Origin: Rudanella paleaurantiibacter
Lineage (GTDB): Bacteria; Bacteroidota; Bacteroidia; Cytophagales; Spirosomataceae
Assembly (NCBI RefSeq): GCF_009184635.1
Contig: NZ_WELI01000003.1
Coordinates: 496,001 to 560,000, forward strand
Direction of reading: 5' to 3'
DNA: 64,000 nucleotides
In this document: one piece after another, positions 26,949 to 34,710 of the stretch
How the letters are laid out: the number at the start of each line of letters is the position of its first letter
How positions within the stretch are numbered: the first letter of the stretch is position 1
Notes under the pieces: generated by a model
Told to the model about the DNA's origin: nothing
The model's database searches: none
The model's input: the letters and a program-made list of their open reading frames with translations, nothing else
Translations under genes and position numbers: made by a program

Positions 26949-27088
26949 ACAGAAATAAGCCGTTTGCCAGAATAGTTGTTTGGATTTGTACGTTCACTCA
27001 ATTGTACGGCCGCTGGTACAGTTATTTTGGCAACCAATTGGCAGATTTCCCAAATTCAATCCCAACATTCAAGCACAAATCGTAACGC

Positions 27089-27904
27089 ATGACTATTCAC
27101 CTTGCTGGCCTGGCTTTGGCCCTGCTTCCGGGCTGCCTGATGGCTCAATCGGCTCTTCCGCAGCGTTCAGTTTCGTCGTCGCCTGTATTCTATGCCTCAG
27201 CCACGTCGCGCCATACCACAAAAGAGACGTTTACCCCGGTTAAAAACACCTTCCGGCTAACCAGCCGACCCGTTTCGCCCAAAACTGACGGGGCCGCTTT
27301 CCGCATTGGGCTCCGGGGTGGTGGCAATTACGTACTCCCGCTCGAAAGCGTTGAAGGGGCTACCTATCAAAACACCTTTGGCTACCACGGTGGTCTGGTA
27401 TTCAACATAGGCCGGGGCATGATTACATTTCAGCCCGAAGTGAACTACAGCCAGATTAGTGTAAAGGCAGGTACCAGTATTCAGGGATTCAACCTCTCGA
27501 TTCAGGGCATCGACAACCGGGTTGAAGTACCGCTGTTGGTAAAAGCCTCTTTTGGAGACCCCGACCGGGCTCGCTTTTTTGTCAATGCCGGCCCTTACGG
27601 GGCTTATATCGTGAGTAGCCGGGTCAAGGCATCCCTGGGACCGTTCGGCGATCTGGATGAGAAAGTAACTTACGAAGGTACTCAAGGCCGTATTTCGTAC
27701 GGGGTAGCTGGCGGCCTGGGCGTTGCTATTCCGCTCGGCCCGGGCCATCTGACCATCGAGGGCCGGAGCCTGTATCAATTAGGCACTAACGAACGGGATC
27801 TGTCTGTTGATCCCACAATTCCGGTCGATACAGATGTTCAGAACACTAAATATCTTACCTTACAGGCTTCCATTGGCTACCTGATTCCGATCGGGGGCCG
27901 ATAA
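27089..27904 (+). CDS. Outer membrane beta-barrel protein (PorT-like family)
   Basis: A 271-residue protein with signal peptide ending CLMAQ. After a Ser/Thr-rich linker it has the pattern of small Bacteroidota outer-membrane barrels: FRIGLRGGGNYVLPL, GYHGGLVFNIGRGMITFQPE, VEVPLLVKASFG, RISYGVAGGLGVAIPLG, and a final strand YLTLQASIGYLIPIGGR. Alternating hydrophobic residues support a barrel of about eight strands. The physiological role is unknown. A strong terminator follows. Confidence 0.85.
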   Translation: MTIHLAGLALALLPGCLMAQSALPQRSVSSSPVFYASATSRHTTKETFTPVKNTFRLTSRPVSPKTDGAAFRIGLRGGGNYVLPLESVEGATYQNTFGYHGGLVFNIGRGMITFQPEVNYSQISVKAGTSIQGFNLSIQGIDNRVEVPLLVKASFGDPDRARFFVNAGPYGAYIVSSRVKASLGPFGDLDEKVTYEGTQGRISYGVAGGLGVAIPLGPGHLTIEGRSLYQLGTNERDLSVDPTIPVDTDVQNTKYLTLQASIGYLIPIGGR

Positions 27905-27934
27905 GTCGACGTGTTTATCCGATTGATAATGACG

Positions 27935-27971
27935 ACTGGTGGCTGCTTTTGGCGGCCACCAGTTCTTTTTT
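27935..27971 (+). terminator. Rho-independent terminator after the beta-barrel gene
   Basis: A 12-bp stem (ACTGGTGGCTGC with GCGGCCACCAGT, one G-T pair), five-base loop and a T-rich tail. It overlaps the end of the converging SDR gene. Confidence 0.9.
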
Positions 27972-28815
27972 ACACAAATTTCAGGCTCTTTTCCCAAAGC
28001 CACTGCACGTTTTTGTCGGTCACGTCGCGGTTACGGGGCGTTTTGGGAGCCATGTCCACAAAGTATGCCCCGTTGTTGCGCTCACCAATTGACTTGAGCG
28101 GAGCGGCCGCCAAAAAGATCGACGTTTCGGCCCCGCGCTCAGGCGTCCGCAAAAACGGCGACATCAGTTTCCAGATAGCCCCACCAATGCCCTTGGTGTC
28201 GCTGGCGAAGTTGGTTTTGACCGCCCCCGGATGCACCGAAAACGACCGGACGCCCGTCCCCTCAAAATGTTTGGCCGCCCCTTTGGCAAAAAGCAGGTTG
28301 GCCAGCTTGTCGTCGCAGTAAGCCAGCATAGGCGAAAGCGTATCAATCCGGCGGAACATCCGGTCGACCCGGCCGCCCATGTGGGCCGCCGACGACAGCG
28401 TAATGATGCGCACATCACCGGTTTGAGCAGCTGTTTTCTTCAGGATGTCGGACAGGTACCACGTCAGGGCAAAATGGCCTACGTGACTGGCGTAAAACGA
28501 ACGCTCAATGTTCTCATCGGTAAACTCCAGCTTGGCCGGGGTATAACCCGCATTGTTGATGAGCACATCAATACGGTCGTAGGTAGTTTTGATGTGTTCG
28601 GCGGCTCGTTGCACCGAATCGGCATCGTCGAGGCTCGCCTGTACCAGATCAGCCTGGCTATTCGGATTGGCTTTCTGAATTTCGGCCTGTGCCTCGCGGC
28701 CTTTGGTTTCGTTGCGGACCAGTAGGATCAAATCAAAGCCCCGGTGGGCCAACGCCCGGGCCGTAGATAACCCAATGCCGGAGTTCGCTCCGGTTATCAA
28801 TGCTCGTTTTTTCAT
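27970..28815 (-). CDS. SDR family oxidoreductase (retinol-dehydrogenase-like)
   Basis: A 281-residue SDR with GANSGIGLSTARALAHRG, DVLINNAGYTPAKLEF, ITLSSAAHMGG and the active-site YCDDK (YxxxK). SVHPGAVKTNF follows, typical of the retinol dehydrogenase/WW-domain oxidoreductase-like branch, which has a longer C-terminus than carbonyl reductases. The substrate is unknown. It lies downstream of the NmrA-type gene on the same strand, but a hairpin at 28919 and a 162-bp gap suggest separate transcription. Confidence 0.92.
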   Translation of the reverse strand: MKKRALITGANSGIGLSTARALAHRGFDLILLVRNETKGREAQAEIQKANPNSQADLVQASLDDADSVQRAAEHIKTTYDRIDVLINNAGYTPAKLEFTDENIERSFYASHVGHFALTWYLSDILKKTAAQTGDVRIITLSSAAHMGGRVDRMFRRIDTLSPMLAYCDDKLANLLFAKGAAKHFEGTGVRSFSVHPGAVKTNFASDTKGIGGAIWKLMSPFLRTPERGAETSIFLAAAPLKSIGERNNGAYFVDMAPKTPRNRDVTDKNVQWLWEKSLKFV

Positions 28816-28918
28816 TCCTATTCTATTGGTTCTGTCTCCAGTTTAAACCCTACGGTTTTGTGTTCTTCTATACTTATACTCCCTTATTGAACCATCAGAA
28901 CACCGAAAGGTTAGAAAC

Positions 28919-28951
28919 ACCGAAGCCACTCCGGTTCGGAATGGCTTCGGT
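28919..28951 (-). terminator. Hairpin after the NmrA-type gene
   Basis: A perfect 10-bp stem (ACCGAAGCCA with TGGCTTCGGT) followed on the minus strand by a short T-rich stretch. It lies 27 bp past the NmrA-type stop codon. Confidence 0.65.
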
Positions 28952-28977
28952 CGGTAAGGGTTATATCGTTGTAGCTG

Positions 28978-29865
28978 TTAGGCGTTGAAAGCAGGGGCAA
29001 ACTCCTGCCGGGCAAAATCTTCAAGTTTGATTTTGCCAAGTTTGGCGGGGCGGTTGGCAAAATAGTCGGCCTGCATTGAGCCGTCGCGCAGAGCCGCGCC
29101 CATTTCGGTGTATTTGTCGGCCATTTCGTCGTTCAGGCCCGCCTGTATCATGCCTTCGCGGTTTTGCTCATCGCTAAACACAACCCAGGGCGTTTGAGGC
29201 TTACCGATGGCTTCACCCAAAATCTGCGCGATTTCGGTCCCGGTGCGCTCATCGCCTGCCACGTATTGTACCTGAAAGCCCGTAAAATCGAGGTTGAGTA
29301 GGTTTTGCAAGGCGGCTTCGGCAATATCGTCGGTATGCACCAGAACCAGTTTATCATCGCCGAAGTTGGCCCCCATAATACCAGCCCCTTTTACCATGCC
29401 GATCATGGCAAAGAGGTTATACATGAAGTACGACGGACGCAGCGATTTCACGTTCAGCCCCTCAACCGTTTTGAGCTTTTGCTCCATGTCGTAGAGTCCA
29501 TCTACGGGACCCGTTCCCTCTCCTTTGTGCGCGCCAATACTGCTCAGCAACACCACAAACTGAATGTCGTTGACCCGGATAGCGTCTATGTAATTGTCGG
29601 CAATGCGGTTCTGAAACGCCCGCCAGCCGGTAACGCCCCACTTGGGCGGAATCATCAGATAAACGGCATCGGCCCCGGCAAAAGTAGCCTTTACAAAGTC
29701 GGCATCTTCAACGCTGCCCACAGCGGCCGTAGCCCCAAGTGCCTCAATCGCAGCCGTATTGTCCGCTTTGCTGGTGATCACCGTGACGGTATGCCCCTGT
29801 TTGGTCAGACCTTGTACAATGGGTTTGCTGATGTGGCCAATCGAGCCAGTAATTACGTAATTCAT
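28978..29865 (-). CDS. NmrA-type NAD(P)H-binding oxidoreductase
   Basis: A 295-residue atypical SDR with an N-terminal Rossmann motif (MNYVITGSIGHISKPIVQGL), in which the usual GxxGxxG reads GSIGHIS. ADAVYLMIPP, FVVLLSSIGA, LRPSYFMYNLFAMIG and LVHTDDIAEAALQNLL place it with the NmrA/HSCARG and quinone oxidoreductase 2 group, which act as NADPH-dependent quinone or azo reductases or as redox sensors. No YxxxK is seen, as expected for the group. It follows the 72-residue gene by 37 bp and the two share a MarR-type operator, suggesting induction by electrophiles or phenolic compounds. Confidence 0.88.
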   Translation of the reverse strand: MNYVITGSIGHISKPIVQGLTKQGHTVTVITSKADNTAAIEALGATAAVGSVEDADFVKATFAGADAVYLMIPPKWGVTGWRAFQNRIADNYIDAIRVNDIQFVVLLSSIGAHKGEGTGPVDGLYDMEQKLKTVEGLNVKSLRPSYFMYNLFAMIGMVKGAGIMGANFGDDKLVLVHTDDIAEAALQNLLNLDFTGFQVQYVAGDERTGTEIAQILGEAIGKPQTPWVVFSDEQNREGMIQAGLNDEMADKYTEMGAALRDGSMQADYFANRPAKLGKIKLEDFARQEFAPAFNA

Positions 29866-29902
29866 AGATCAGTAAGTTGAAAAAAGGGGGTATGTGTGTT
29901 TA

Positions 29903-30121
29903 TTAAAAGAGCAGCTTCCAACCATTGAAAAACAGATCCTGACCCGGTTGCCCGGTCAACTGCCGGACGTGCTCGTTATCGTCCTGAGGCAGCGCTTCAC
30001 CTTTCGTTTTCACAATGGCTGAGATGCCCTGCTGCGCCAGTTCACTGCACAGTTCGCGGGCCGATTGTACCTGGGTCGAATGGGCAGAAACAAGACCGAT
30101 GGTTGCTTTTTTGTCTTTCAT
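29903..30121 (-). CDS. Small hypothetical protein in a MarR-controlled operon
   Basis: A 72-residue protein (MKDKKATIGLVSAHSTQ...). The start at 30121 is preferred: upstream in-frame codons would run through the operator and into the MarR gene. The first half, strand-helix-like (ATIGLVSAH, ARELCSELAQQGISAIVKT), could be one beta-alpha-beta unit of a Rossmann-like fold; the second half is polar. No family is recognised. It is co-oriented with the NmrA-type gene 37 bp downstream and carries the operator immediately upstream. It could be a free-standing small protein or a remnant of a larger enzyme. Confidence 0.6.
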   Translation of the reverse strand: MKDKKATIGLVSAHSTQVQSARELCSELAQQGISAIVKTKGEALPQDDNEHVRQLTGQPGQDLFFNGWKLLF

Positions 30122-30131
30122 GGGGTAAGAT

Positions 30132-30147
30132 ATTTGTATATACAAAC
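30132..30147. promoter_or_regulatory. Palindromic MarR-type operator before the small gene/NmrA operon
   Basis: ATTTGTATATACAAAC has half-sites TTTGTA and TACAAA around a TA centre, 10 bp upstream of the 72-residue gene. The same half-sites occur before the MarR gene at 30662-30677. Confidence 0.75.
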
Positions 30148-30161
30148 GTTTGAGTAAAAAA

Positions 30162-30620
30162 TTAGACTTCGCCCAGGGCCCTTGCGGCCCCAAACACCTG
30201 TTGGGTAAGCGCCTTGACCTGTTCTTCACCAATGGCTTCGGCATAGCGGGCGCCGGTTCGTTGCCAGGCTTCCATAATCGCGTTGCTCATGCCGGTTCCG
30301 CCGTCGGTAGGGTCTACAAACGTGTTTTTCCCTTCGTGCCGGCGAGTCACCAGTCCCTTCAGTTCAAGCTTCTCAATCAACCGGGTGATGGTCGACGGAG
30401 TCAGGCGCAGGGTCTCGCTCAAATGCGTGGGCGTCACCCCTGGGTTGTCGATCACCTCCCGCAGCAGATAAGCGTGGGAGTAGGTCAGACCCAGTTTACC
30501 AAACTCTTCGTCGCCGATGGTTGTGATGGCCCGGGCCAGTGCGTTCGCCGAAAAAAGCAGACAGGCACTGTAGCGGGTCGATTTACACTCGGCGGTCGAT
30601 GATGTTGATTCGGTTTTCAT
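30162..30620 (-). CDS. MarR family transcriptional regulator
   Basis: A 152-residue winged-helix regulator. LGLTYSHAYLLREVIDNPG (helix before the HTH), VTPTHLSETLRLTPSTITRL (HTH with recognition helix, about residues 62-82) and LELKGLVTRRHEGKNTFVDP (wing) are typical of MarR. The N- and C-terminal helices would form the dimer. A palindrome 41 bp upstream of its start and the same palindrome before the adjoining operon suggest it represses both itself and the small gene/NmrA pair. The ligand is unknown; MarR proteins with this context usually respond to phenolics, quinones or oxidants. Confidence 0.93.
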   Translation of the reverse strand: MKTESTSSTAECKSTRYSACLLFSANALARAITTIGDEEFGKLGLTYSHAYLLREVIDNPGVTPTHLSETLRLTPSTITRLIEKLELKGLVTRRHEGKNTFVDPTDGGTGMSNAIMEAWQRTGARYAEAIGEEQVKALTQQVFGAARALGEV

Positions 30621-30661
30621 GAAACAGGGCGCTTCAAAAGCACTGTTATAAGGTTAACCAT

Positions 30662-30677
30662 ATTTGTACATACAAAT
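30662..30677. promoter_or_regulatory. Palindromic MarR-type operator before the marR-like gene
   Basis: ATTTGTACATACAAAT is a perfect 7+7 palindrome around CA, matching the site at 30132-30147 in 14 of 16 bases. It suggests autoregulation. Confidence 0.78.
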
Positions 30678-30879
30678 GTTCCCGACTGGTTAATTTTCTT
30701 TTAATGATTTTTGGGAAGGAGTTGGGTTATTAAATCACACCGGCCAGGCTAGGTCGACCATTAATAAGTGCTAATCCAGGGAATATAACTTTATCAATTG
30801 ATGCAGGGAATTATAACGTCAGCCATTTTCCATAACTCGCATCATACCAGGCATATCCATATAAAACATATAGCCTGGA

Positions 30880-30983
30880 TTCAGTACTGGACATTAGATG
30901 TTGGACATTAGACGTTAGACCTCCCTACAGAATGGTAGTAAGTCTAACGTCCAGTGTCTGAAGTCCGAAGGTCCAGTACTGAA
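30880..30983. repeat. Large imperfect inverted repeat in an otherwise empty intergenic region
   Basis: TTCAGTACTGGAC at 30880-30892 is complementary to GTCCAGTACTGAA at 30971-30983; inside it GACGTTAGAC (30911-30920) pairs with GTCTAACGTC (30942-30951), and GGACATTAGA units are repeated. The region 30621-31118 otherwise holds only the operator and no gene that I can support. Confidence 0.8.
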
Positions 30984-31118
30984 TAGCCTGGAGACTTGAA
31001 GGATGATAGTAGGAGCCGAATAAGTAAGATAAGCACTGCAAAGAGTAGTATATTCAGGAGTTGGGCGTCGTTTATCTGCCCGCTTCAATTCTGACCAAAA
31101 TTTGAAATGCTTCTTGCT

Positions 31119-31532
31119 ATGAGCAGAGAAAAGGCACAGGCAGCCTGGGAAAAAATTGTGCGTACGGGTTTTACGAACTACAATCAATTATCGCCTGATC
31201 AAAAGATTTGGTTCAACATTGAGCCACTTACAACTGAGGGCATTATTGACCACTACCTTAATCACGGCGCTGAGCACAACCAGGACACGTTGGCGGCTCT
31301 GAAGGCACTTGGTTTTCCTGACATTGCAAAGCAAATGCACAGTATAAATACCCTGTTTCGGGACGGTAAACCGCCAGAAGATATAGACGAACGAAATGAG
31401 GAGTGGAACAGTTGGTGCGATGAACATGAAGAGTTCCTCAACGAAATAGACGACAAATTTTGGATAAAGTGTGCTGATGTAGAAAAGGCTTTGATGGATC
31501 ACATTGATCGAACCGGAATTGGCATCGACTAA
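31119..31532 (+). CDS. DUF4375/DMP19-like protein
   Basis: A 137-residue soluble protein, acidic in its C-terminal half. Helical segments YNQLSPDQKIWFNIEPL, GIIDHYLNHGAEHN and LGFPDIAKQMHSINTLF, together with the size, resemble the DMP19/DUF4375 family; DMP19 itself is a Neisseria DNA-mimic protein, but most relatives are uncharacterised and such a role cannot be assumed. A start at 31107 would add four residues (MLLA). The gene is flanked by repeats on both sides and has no apparent operon partner. Confidence 0.7.
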   Translation: MSREKAQAAWEKIVRTGFTNYNQLSPDQKIWFNIEPLTTEGIIDHYLNHGAEHNQDTLAALKALGFPDIAKQMHSINTLFRDGKPPEDIDERNEEWNSWCDEHEEFLNEIDDKFWIKCADVEKALMDHIDRTGIGID

Positions 31533-31537
31533 CCCAA

Positions 31538-31696
31538 ACGCCCTGTTGGGGACCTAACATCGGTAGCTAGCCCGGAAAACGGACCTAATACCAGAGCCCC
31601 GAAGGGCGTAACCATAATCAAGTTACGCCCTTCGGGGCTCTAATATTGACGGGAAACGTCTTTTCTACCAACCTTGAGCCCCTAACGGGGCTTTAG
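31538..31696. repeat. Cluster of four palindromic REP-like units
   Basis: Four copies of a unit with core GCCC-N2-4-GGG(G/C) followed by a CTAAYATYG-like flank: 31538-31566 (+), 31585-31612 (-), 31622-31650 (+), 31665-31693 (-). Copies two and three form a perfect 20-bp inverted repeat with arms 31593-31612 and 31622-31641 and a 9-base loop. The rest of 31533-31851 has no gene. Confidence 0.82.
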
Positions 31697-31851
31697 ATCG
31701 AGTCGACACCTTCCCAACCCTAACATCCGGGATGACTTACGTTGCTTTTTCTAGTCGGCTAGTAAATCTCAGCATTACCTCCTGAGACACACAACCAAGA
31801 ACAATAAACCCAAAACCAGAAACTGTAATCGGAACACCGGCTGCCCTAAAC

Positions 31852-32781
31852 CTATTTAGCAGGCAGGTGTACCTCGGCCATCATGCACCGGGCGGAGCCG
31901 CCCCCGTTGGCTTCAATGGTTGAGAGATCAACAACCAGCAAACGGGCGTAATCGTCGATAGTGTCGATTTGTTTGGGCGTGAGCGATTCATAAGCCCGCG
32001 TCGACATCACGATCAGTTTCTGGCCGCGGGTGCTCACCACCTGCAACATATTACCGGCAAAGGCTGCCATTTGGTCGAGCGAGATTTCGATGATGCGCTT
32101 ACCCAGGTTTTCGAGTTCCTGCCGAATCCGAAGCCGCTCATCAAGGTCAGGAATGGCCTGCAAACAAACCACCGCAAACACGTCGCCGATGCACATGACC
32201 ACGTTGGTGTGGTACACCTCTTTGCCGTCGGCATCAACGGCATGGAACAGGATAGTCCGGTAGCCGGTGCGGTTTTCGTATTCTTTCAGCACATCGGGAT
32301 TGGTGCGGGGCGACAAACAGGCGAAAGCCACCCGGTGCATCCGGTCGAGTACCATGCTGCCGGTTCCTTCCAGAAACTTACCCTCCTGCTCGAAGGCCGT
32401 CAGATCCACCAGTTTGGCCACCTGATACTGCTCCCGGAGCGCGTCGATGATCTCCATCCGGCGCTCGGCCCGGCGGTTTTCGGCCTGCATCGGATACAGC
32501 ACCACCGTGCCGCTGAAGTGAAACGACACCCAGTTGTTCGGAAAAATCGAGTCGGGGGTATGGGGTTCGGCGGTATCCTCGTGCACGATCACATTAACTC
32601 CGTACGACCGTAATTGCTGAACCATATTGTCGAACTCGCGCAGGGCATTGGCCTGAGCGGTATCGCGGGTTTGGGCGGCCACGGCGGCATTCTGGAACGT
32701 ATTCGACTCGGCGGTCTGCTCATTAAAGCCGAACCGCACCGGTCGAATCATCAGGATGGTTGAGGTAGTTTGTGATTGCAT
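31852..32781 (-). CDS. ctlX: CtlX-type citrulline hydrolase/amidinotransferase-fold enzyme
   Basis: A 309-residue protein of the guanidine-modifying (arginine deiminase/amidinotransferase) superfamily. The start at 32781 (MQSQTTSTILMIRPVRFGFN) is where the conserved fold begins. Family motifs in order are RPVRFGFNEQTAESNTFQ, DSIFPNNWVSFHFSG (Asp and Asn of the active site), EGTGSMVLDR, YHTNVVMCIGD with the catalytic His, and NGGGSARCMMAEVHLP with the catalytic Cys near the C-terminus. It matches the group named for citrulline-using CtlX. It lies 118 bp downstream of an arginine deiminase on the same strand, suggesting arginine to citrulline to ornithine conversion. Symbol given by family resemblance. 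Confidence 0.82.
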   Translation of the reverse strand: MQSQTTSTILMIRPVRFGFNEQTAESNTFQNAAVAAQTRDTAQANALREFDNMVQQLRSYGVNVIVHEDTAEPHTPDSIFPNNWVSFHFSGTVVLYPMQAENRRAERRMEIIDALREQYQVAKLVDLTAFEQEGKFLEGTGSMVLDRMHRVAFACLSPRTNPDVLKEYENRTGYRTILFHAVDADGKEVYHTNVVMCIGDVFAVVCLQAIPDLDERLRIRQELENLGKRIIEISLDQMAAFAGNMLQVVSTRGQKLIVMSTRAYESLTPKQIDTIDDYARLLVVDLSTIEANGGGSARCMMAEVHLPAK

Positions 32782-32899
32782 AAAGTGACGAAAGGGGGCC
32801 GCCCACCGGCGACCCTGTACAGACAAAACAGGCTTAAAAATAGCAAAAAAGCCAATACTCCCGGTTAGCCTACCCACTTTTGCGAGCGTAGGCGGGTGG

Positions 32900-34393
32900 C
32901 TACAACTCGTCGCGCAGCAGGGGCAAACTCATGCAGTGCGAGCCCCCGCGCGCCCGGCTCAATTCGGCCGAAGGGAGCATGATAAAGGTATTCTGAATGG
33001 TTTCGGGCAATGATTCTCCGCGCTCAAACCGGTCGAGGAGCTGAGCGGCCCCCACCACATCGAAACCGGCCTGCCGAAAAGCCTCCAGCGTGCGGTCGTT
33101 GCGGTCGTAACCGACCACTACCCCATCTTTCAGGGCGAGCAAATTGCACGAATCGGTCCACTGCTCACGGGCTCCAAACGGAAACTCGTTGTTACCGGAG
33201 TAAATAAACTGCACCGGCTCGGTAGCGCCTAGCTCATTGCGGCTGATGTCGGCCAGTAAGTCCTCCAAGTTTTTGATCTCGGTCGGCTTATCCTCCTCCC
33301 CTTTCCGAAATTGCAGAATTCGCAGCTCTTCAGAGAGGTCTTTTTGGGCAAAGAAATGGAGCACATCCCGTTTGTTGGCTTCATCGCCCAGCCGCGCCAA
33401 TGACCCCAGCAACACCCACATATTCCGCTTCACCTGCGTAAAAATGGTGTCGATGTGCATGTAATCGCGCTTTTTCGGGATTTTGATGATCGTGACGGTA
33501 TCCACCAGATCTTTTTCAAACACCAGGCGCATCACCTGCTGGGCCGCGTAAAGGGTAGTGCGTTCGCTCACACCAACCATCAGGTGCCGACGCGAAATCA
33601 TCATCACATCGCCCCCTTCCAGCGTAGAGCGGGTCAGGTCGCGGTTTACATCGGCGTCGGGTAGCAAAAACGCGTGCTCATTGTCGGGTATCTCGATCAG
33701 TTTATCGCGATAACTGGCAAACAGCGGGTGATAATTGAAAAAGTACTGCGCCAGCAGAGCCTCGCGGGTGCGGGCGAGTTTGGCCGGTTTATTGAGCAGG
33801 ATATGGTCGTTGATGACGATCCCGATGTCGCGGGTAAAAATAAAGTTAGGCAGGGGTGCAAAGAGCATGGTCTGATCAGGCAACGAACCAGAAATCATGA
33901 TTTTTGCCAGCTCTTCCGGGTCGAACTGATGCAGCCGCTGCTGGGTCTGGAACGAGGTACGCTCAATGCCACAAATCGATGCAATAAGCTTGGTACGTAC
34001 TACCTCATCGTGCAGAATATCGGCAAGCAACACCTGAATATCAATTACTTTGTCAGACTTGAAGTAGTCCGCATGGCCCGGCTTGTAGAAGTCCCGGTTA
34101 TGTGTGGGCCCCAGTTCGGCGATACGCCCCCGCACCTTATCGGGGTCCAGAAAATAGAGCAGGAGTTTTACGTAGTAATCGTACTCATCCCGGCGCATCA
34201 TGGAGAGGTTCACGATGTCTTCGAAAAGCCAGTCCTGGGCTTTAGAAGGAACTACTTTGCCCAGCCCCCGGTCGGGGCTATGAATAAGTAAGCGCCGTAA
34301 TGTGCCAATTTCGGAGGTTACCCGCAGAAACGGAGCTGATTCGGCCGAGTGATTAAGGTGATGGGTTGATGGAGTGTTAAGGTCGGTGTTCAT
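32900..34393 (-). CDS. arcA: Arginine deiminase family protein
   Basis: A 497-residue arginine deiminase-type enzyme (arginine to citrulline and ammonia). The start at 34393 (MNTDLNTPSTHH) is taken because upstream codons give an unlikely Gly/Trp/Pro-rich leader. Motifs are SEIGTLRRLLIHSPDRG, NFIFTRDIGIVINDHIL (FTRD Asp), LEGGDVMMISRRHLMVGVSE, HIDTIFTQVKRNMW (catalytic His), NNEFPFGAREQWTDSCN and, close to the C-terminus, RARGGSHCMSLPLLRDEL with the catalytic Cys. It is longer than the usual ~410 residues because of extra helical sequence around 130-190 and before the NNEFPF segment. The role is expected in the cytoplasm with the CtlX-type gene downstream. Confidence 0.88.
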   Translation of the reverse strand: MNTDLNTPSTHHLNHSAESAPFLRVTSEIGTLRRLLIHSPDRGLGKVVPSKAQDWLFEDIVNLSMMRRDEYDYYVKLLLYFLDPDKVRGRIAELGPTHNRDFYKPGHADYFKSDKVIDIQVLLADILHDEVVRTKLIASICGIERTSFQTQQRLHQFDPEELAKIMISGSLPDQTMLFAPLPNFIFTRDIGIVINDHILLNKPAKLARTREALLAQYFFNYHPLFASYRDKLIEIPDNEHAFLLPDADVNRDLTRSTLEGGDVMMISRRHLMVGVSERTTLYAAQQVMRLVFEKDLVDTVTIIKIPKKRDYMHIDTIFTQVKRNMWVLLGSLARLGDEANKRDVLHFFAQKDLSEELRILQFRKGEEDKPTEIKNLEDLLADISRNELGATEPVQFIYSGNNEFPFGAREQWTDSCNLLALKDGVVVGYDRNDRTLEAFRQAGFDVVGAAQLLDRFERGESLPETIQNTFIMLPSAELSRARGGSHCMSLPLLRDEL

Positions 34394-34667
34394 GCCAAAC
34401 GGCGGGCTTGTGTTTCGAATAAACCCACCGACTGCAAGGTACGGCTTTGGCAATGGAAAAGGAAACCCCGACCAAACACGCCAACCCCTAACTACTGACG
34501 AAACGCCAGAAGACAAGCCCGCAAAAGGCGAAAATATGGCTTGATTATTGCTCTGTTTGTAAAGCCACTAATACGCCTTTTACAGGTAATACGCCCGAAA
34601 ATAGTACTAAACAAAAATCACCTATTTTATTCCTTTTACCTACTTAAACCAATGTACCCCCACGCAT
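34394..34667. other. Intergenic region between divergent genes
   Basis: Holds the unassigned promoter of the arginine deiminase operon (minus strand). It becomes AT-rich toward 34667 and contains no gene or clear consensus for the minus-strand promoter. Confidence 0.5.
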
Positions 34668-34683
34668 TGGATATGAAATTGCT
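34668..34683 (+). promoter_or_regulatory. Putative sigma-54 promoter of paralog A
   Basis: TGGATATGAAATTGCT has GG at 34669-34670 and GC at 34681-34682 with ten bases between, the fixed sigma-54 -24/-12 spacing. The -24 box is weaker than consensus (TGGATA for TGGCAC); the -12 box TTGCT is exact. The GC is 28 bp before the ATG. Confidence 0.6.
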
Positions 34684-34710
34684 CTGGTTACGGGTTTAAT
34701 ACCGTACCAT

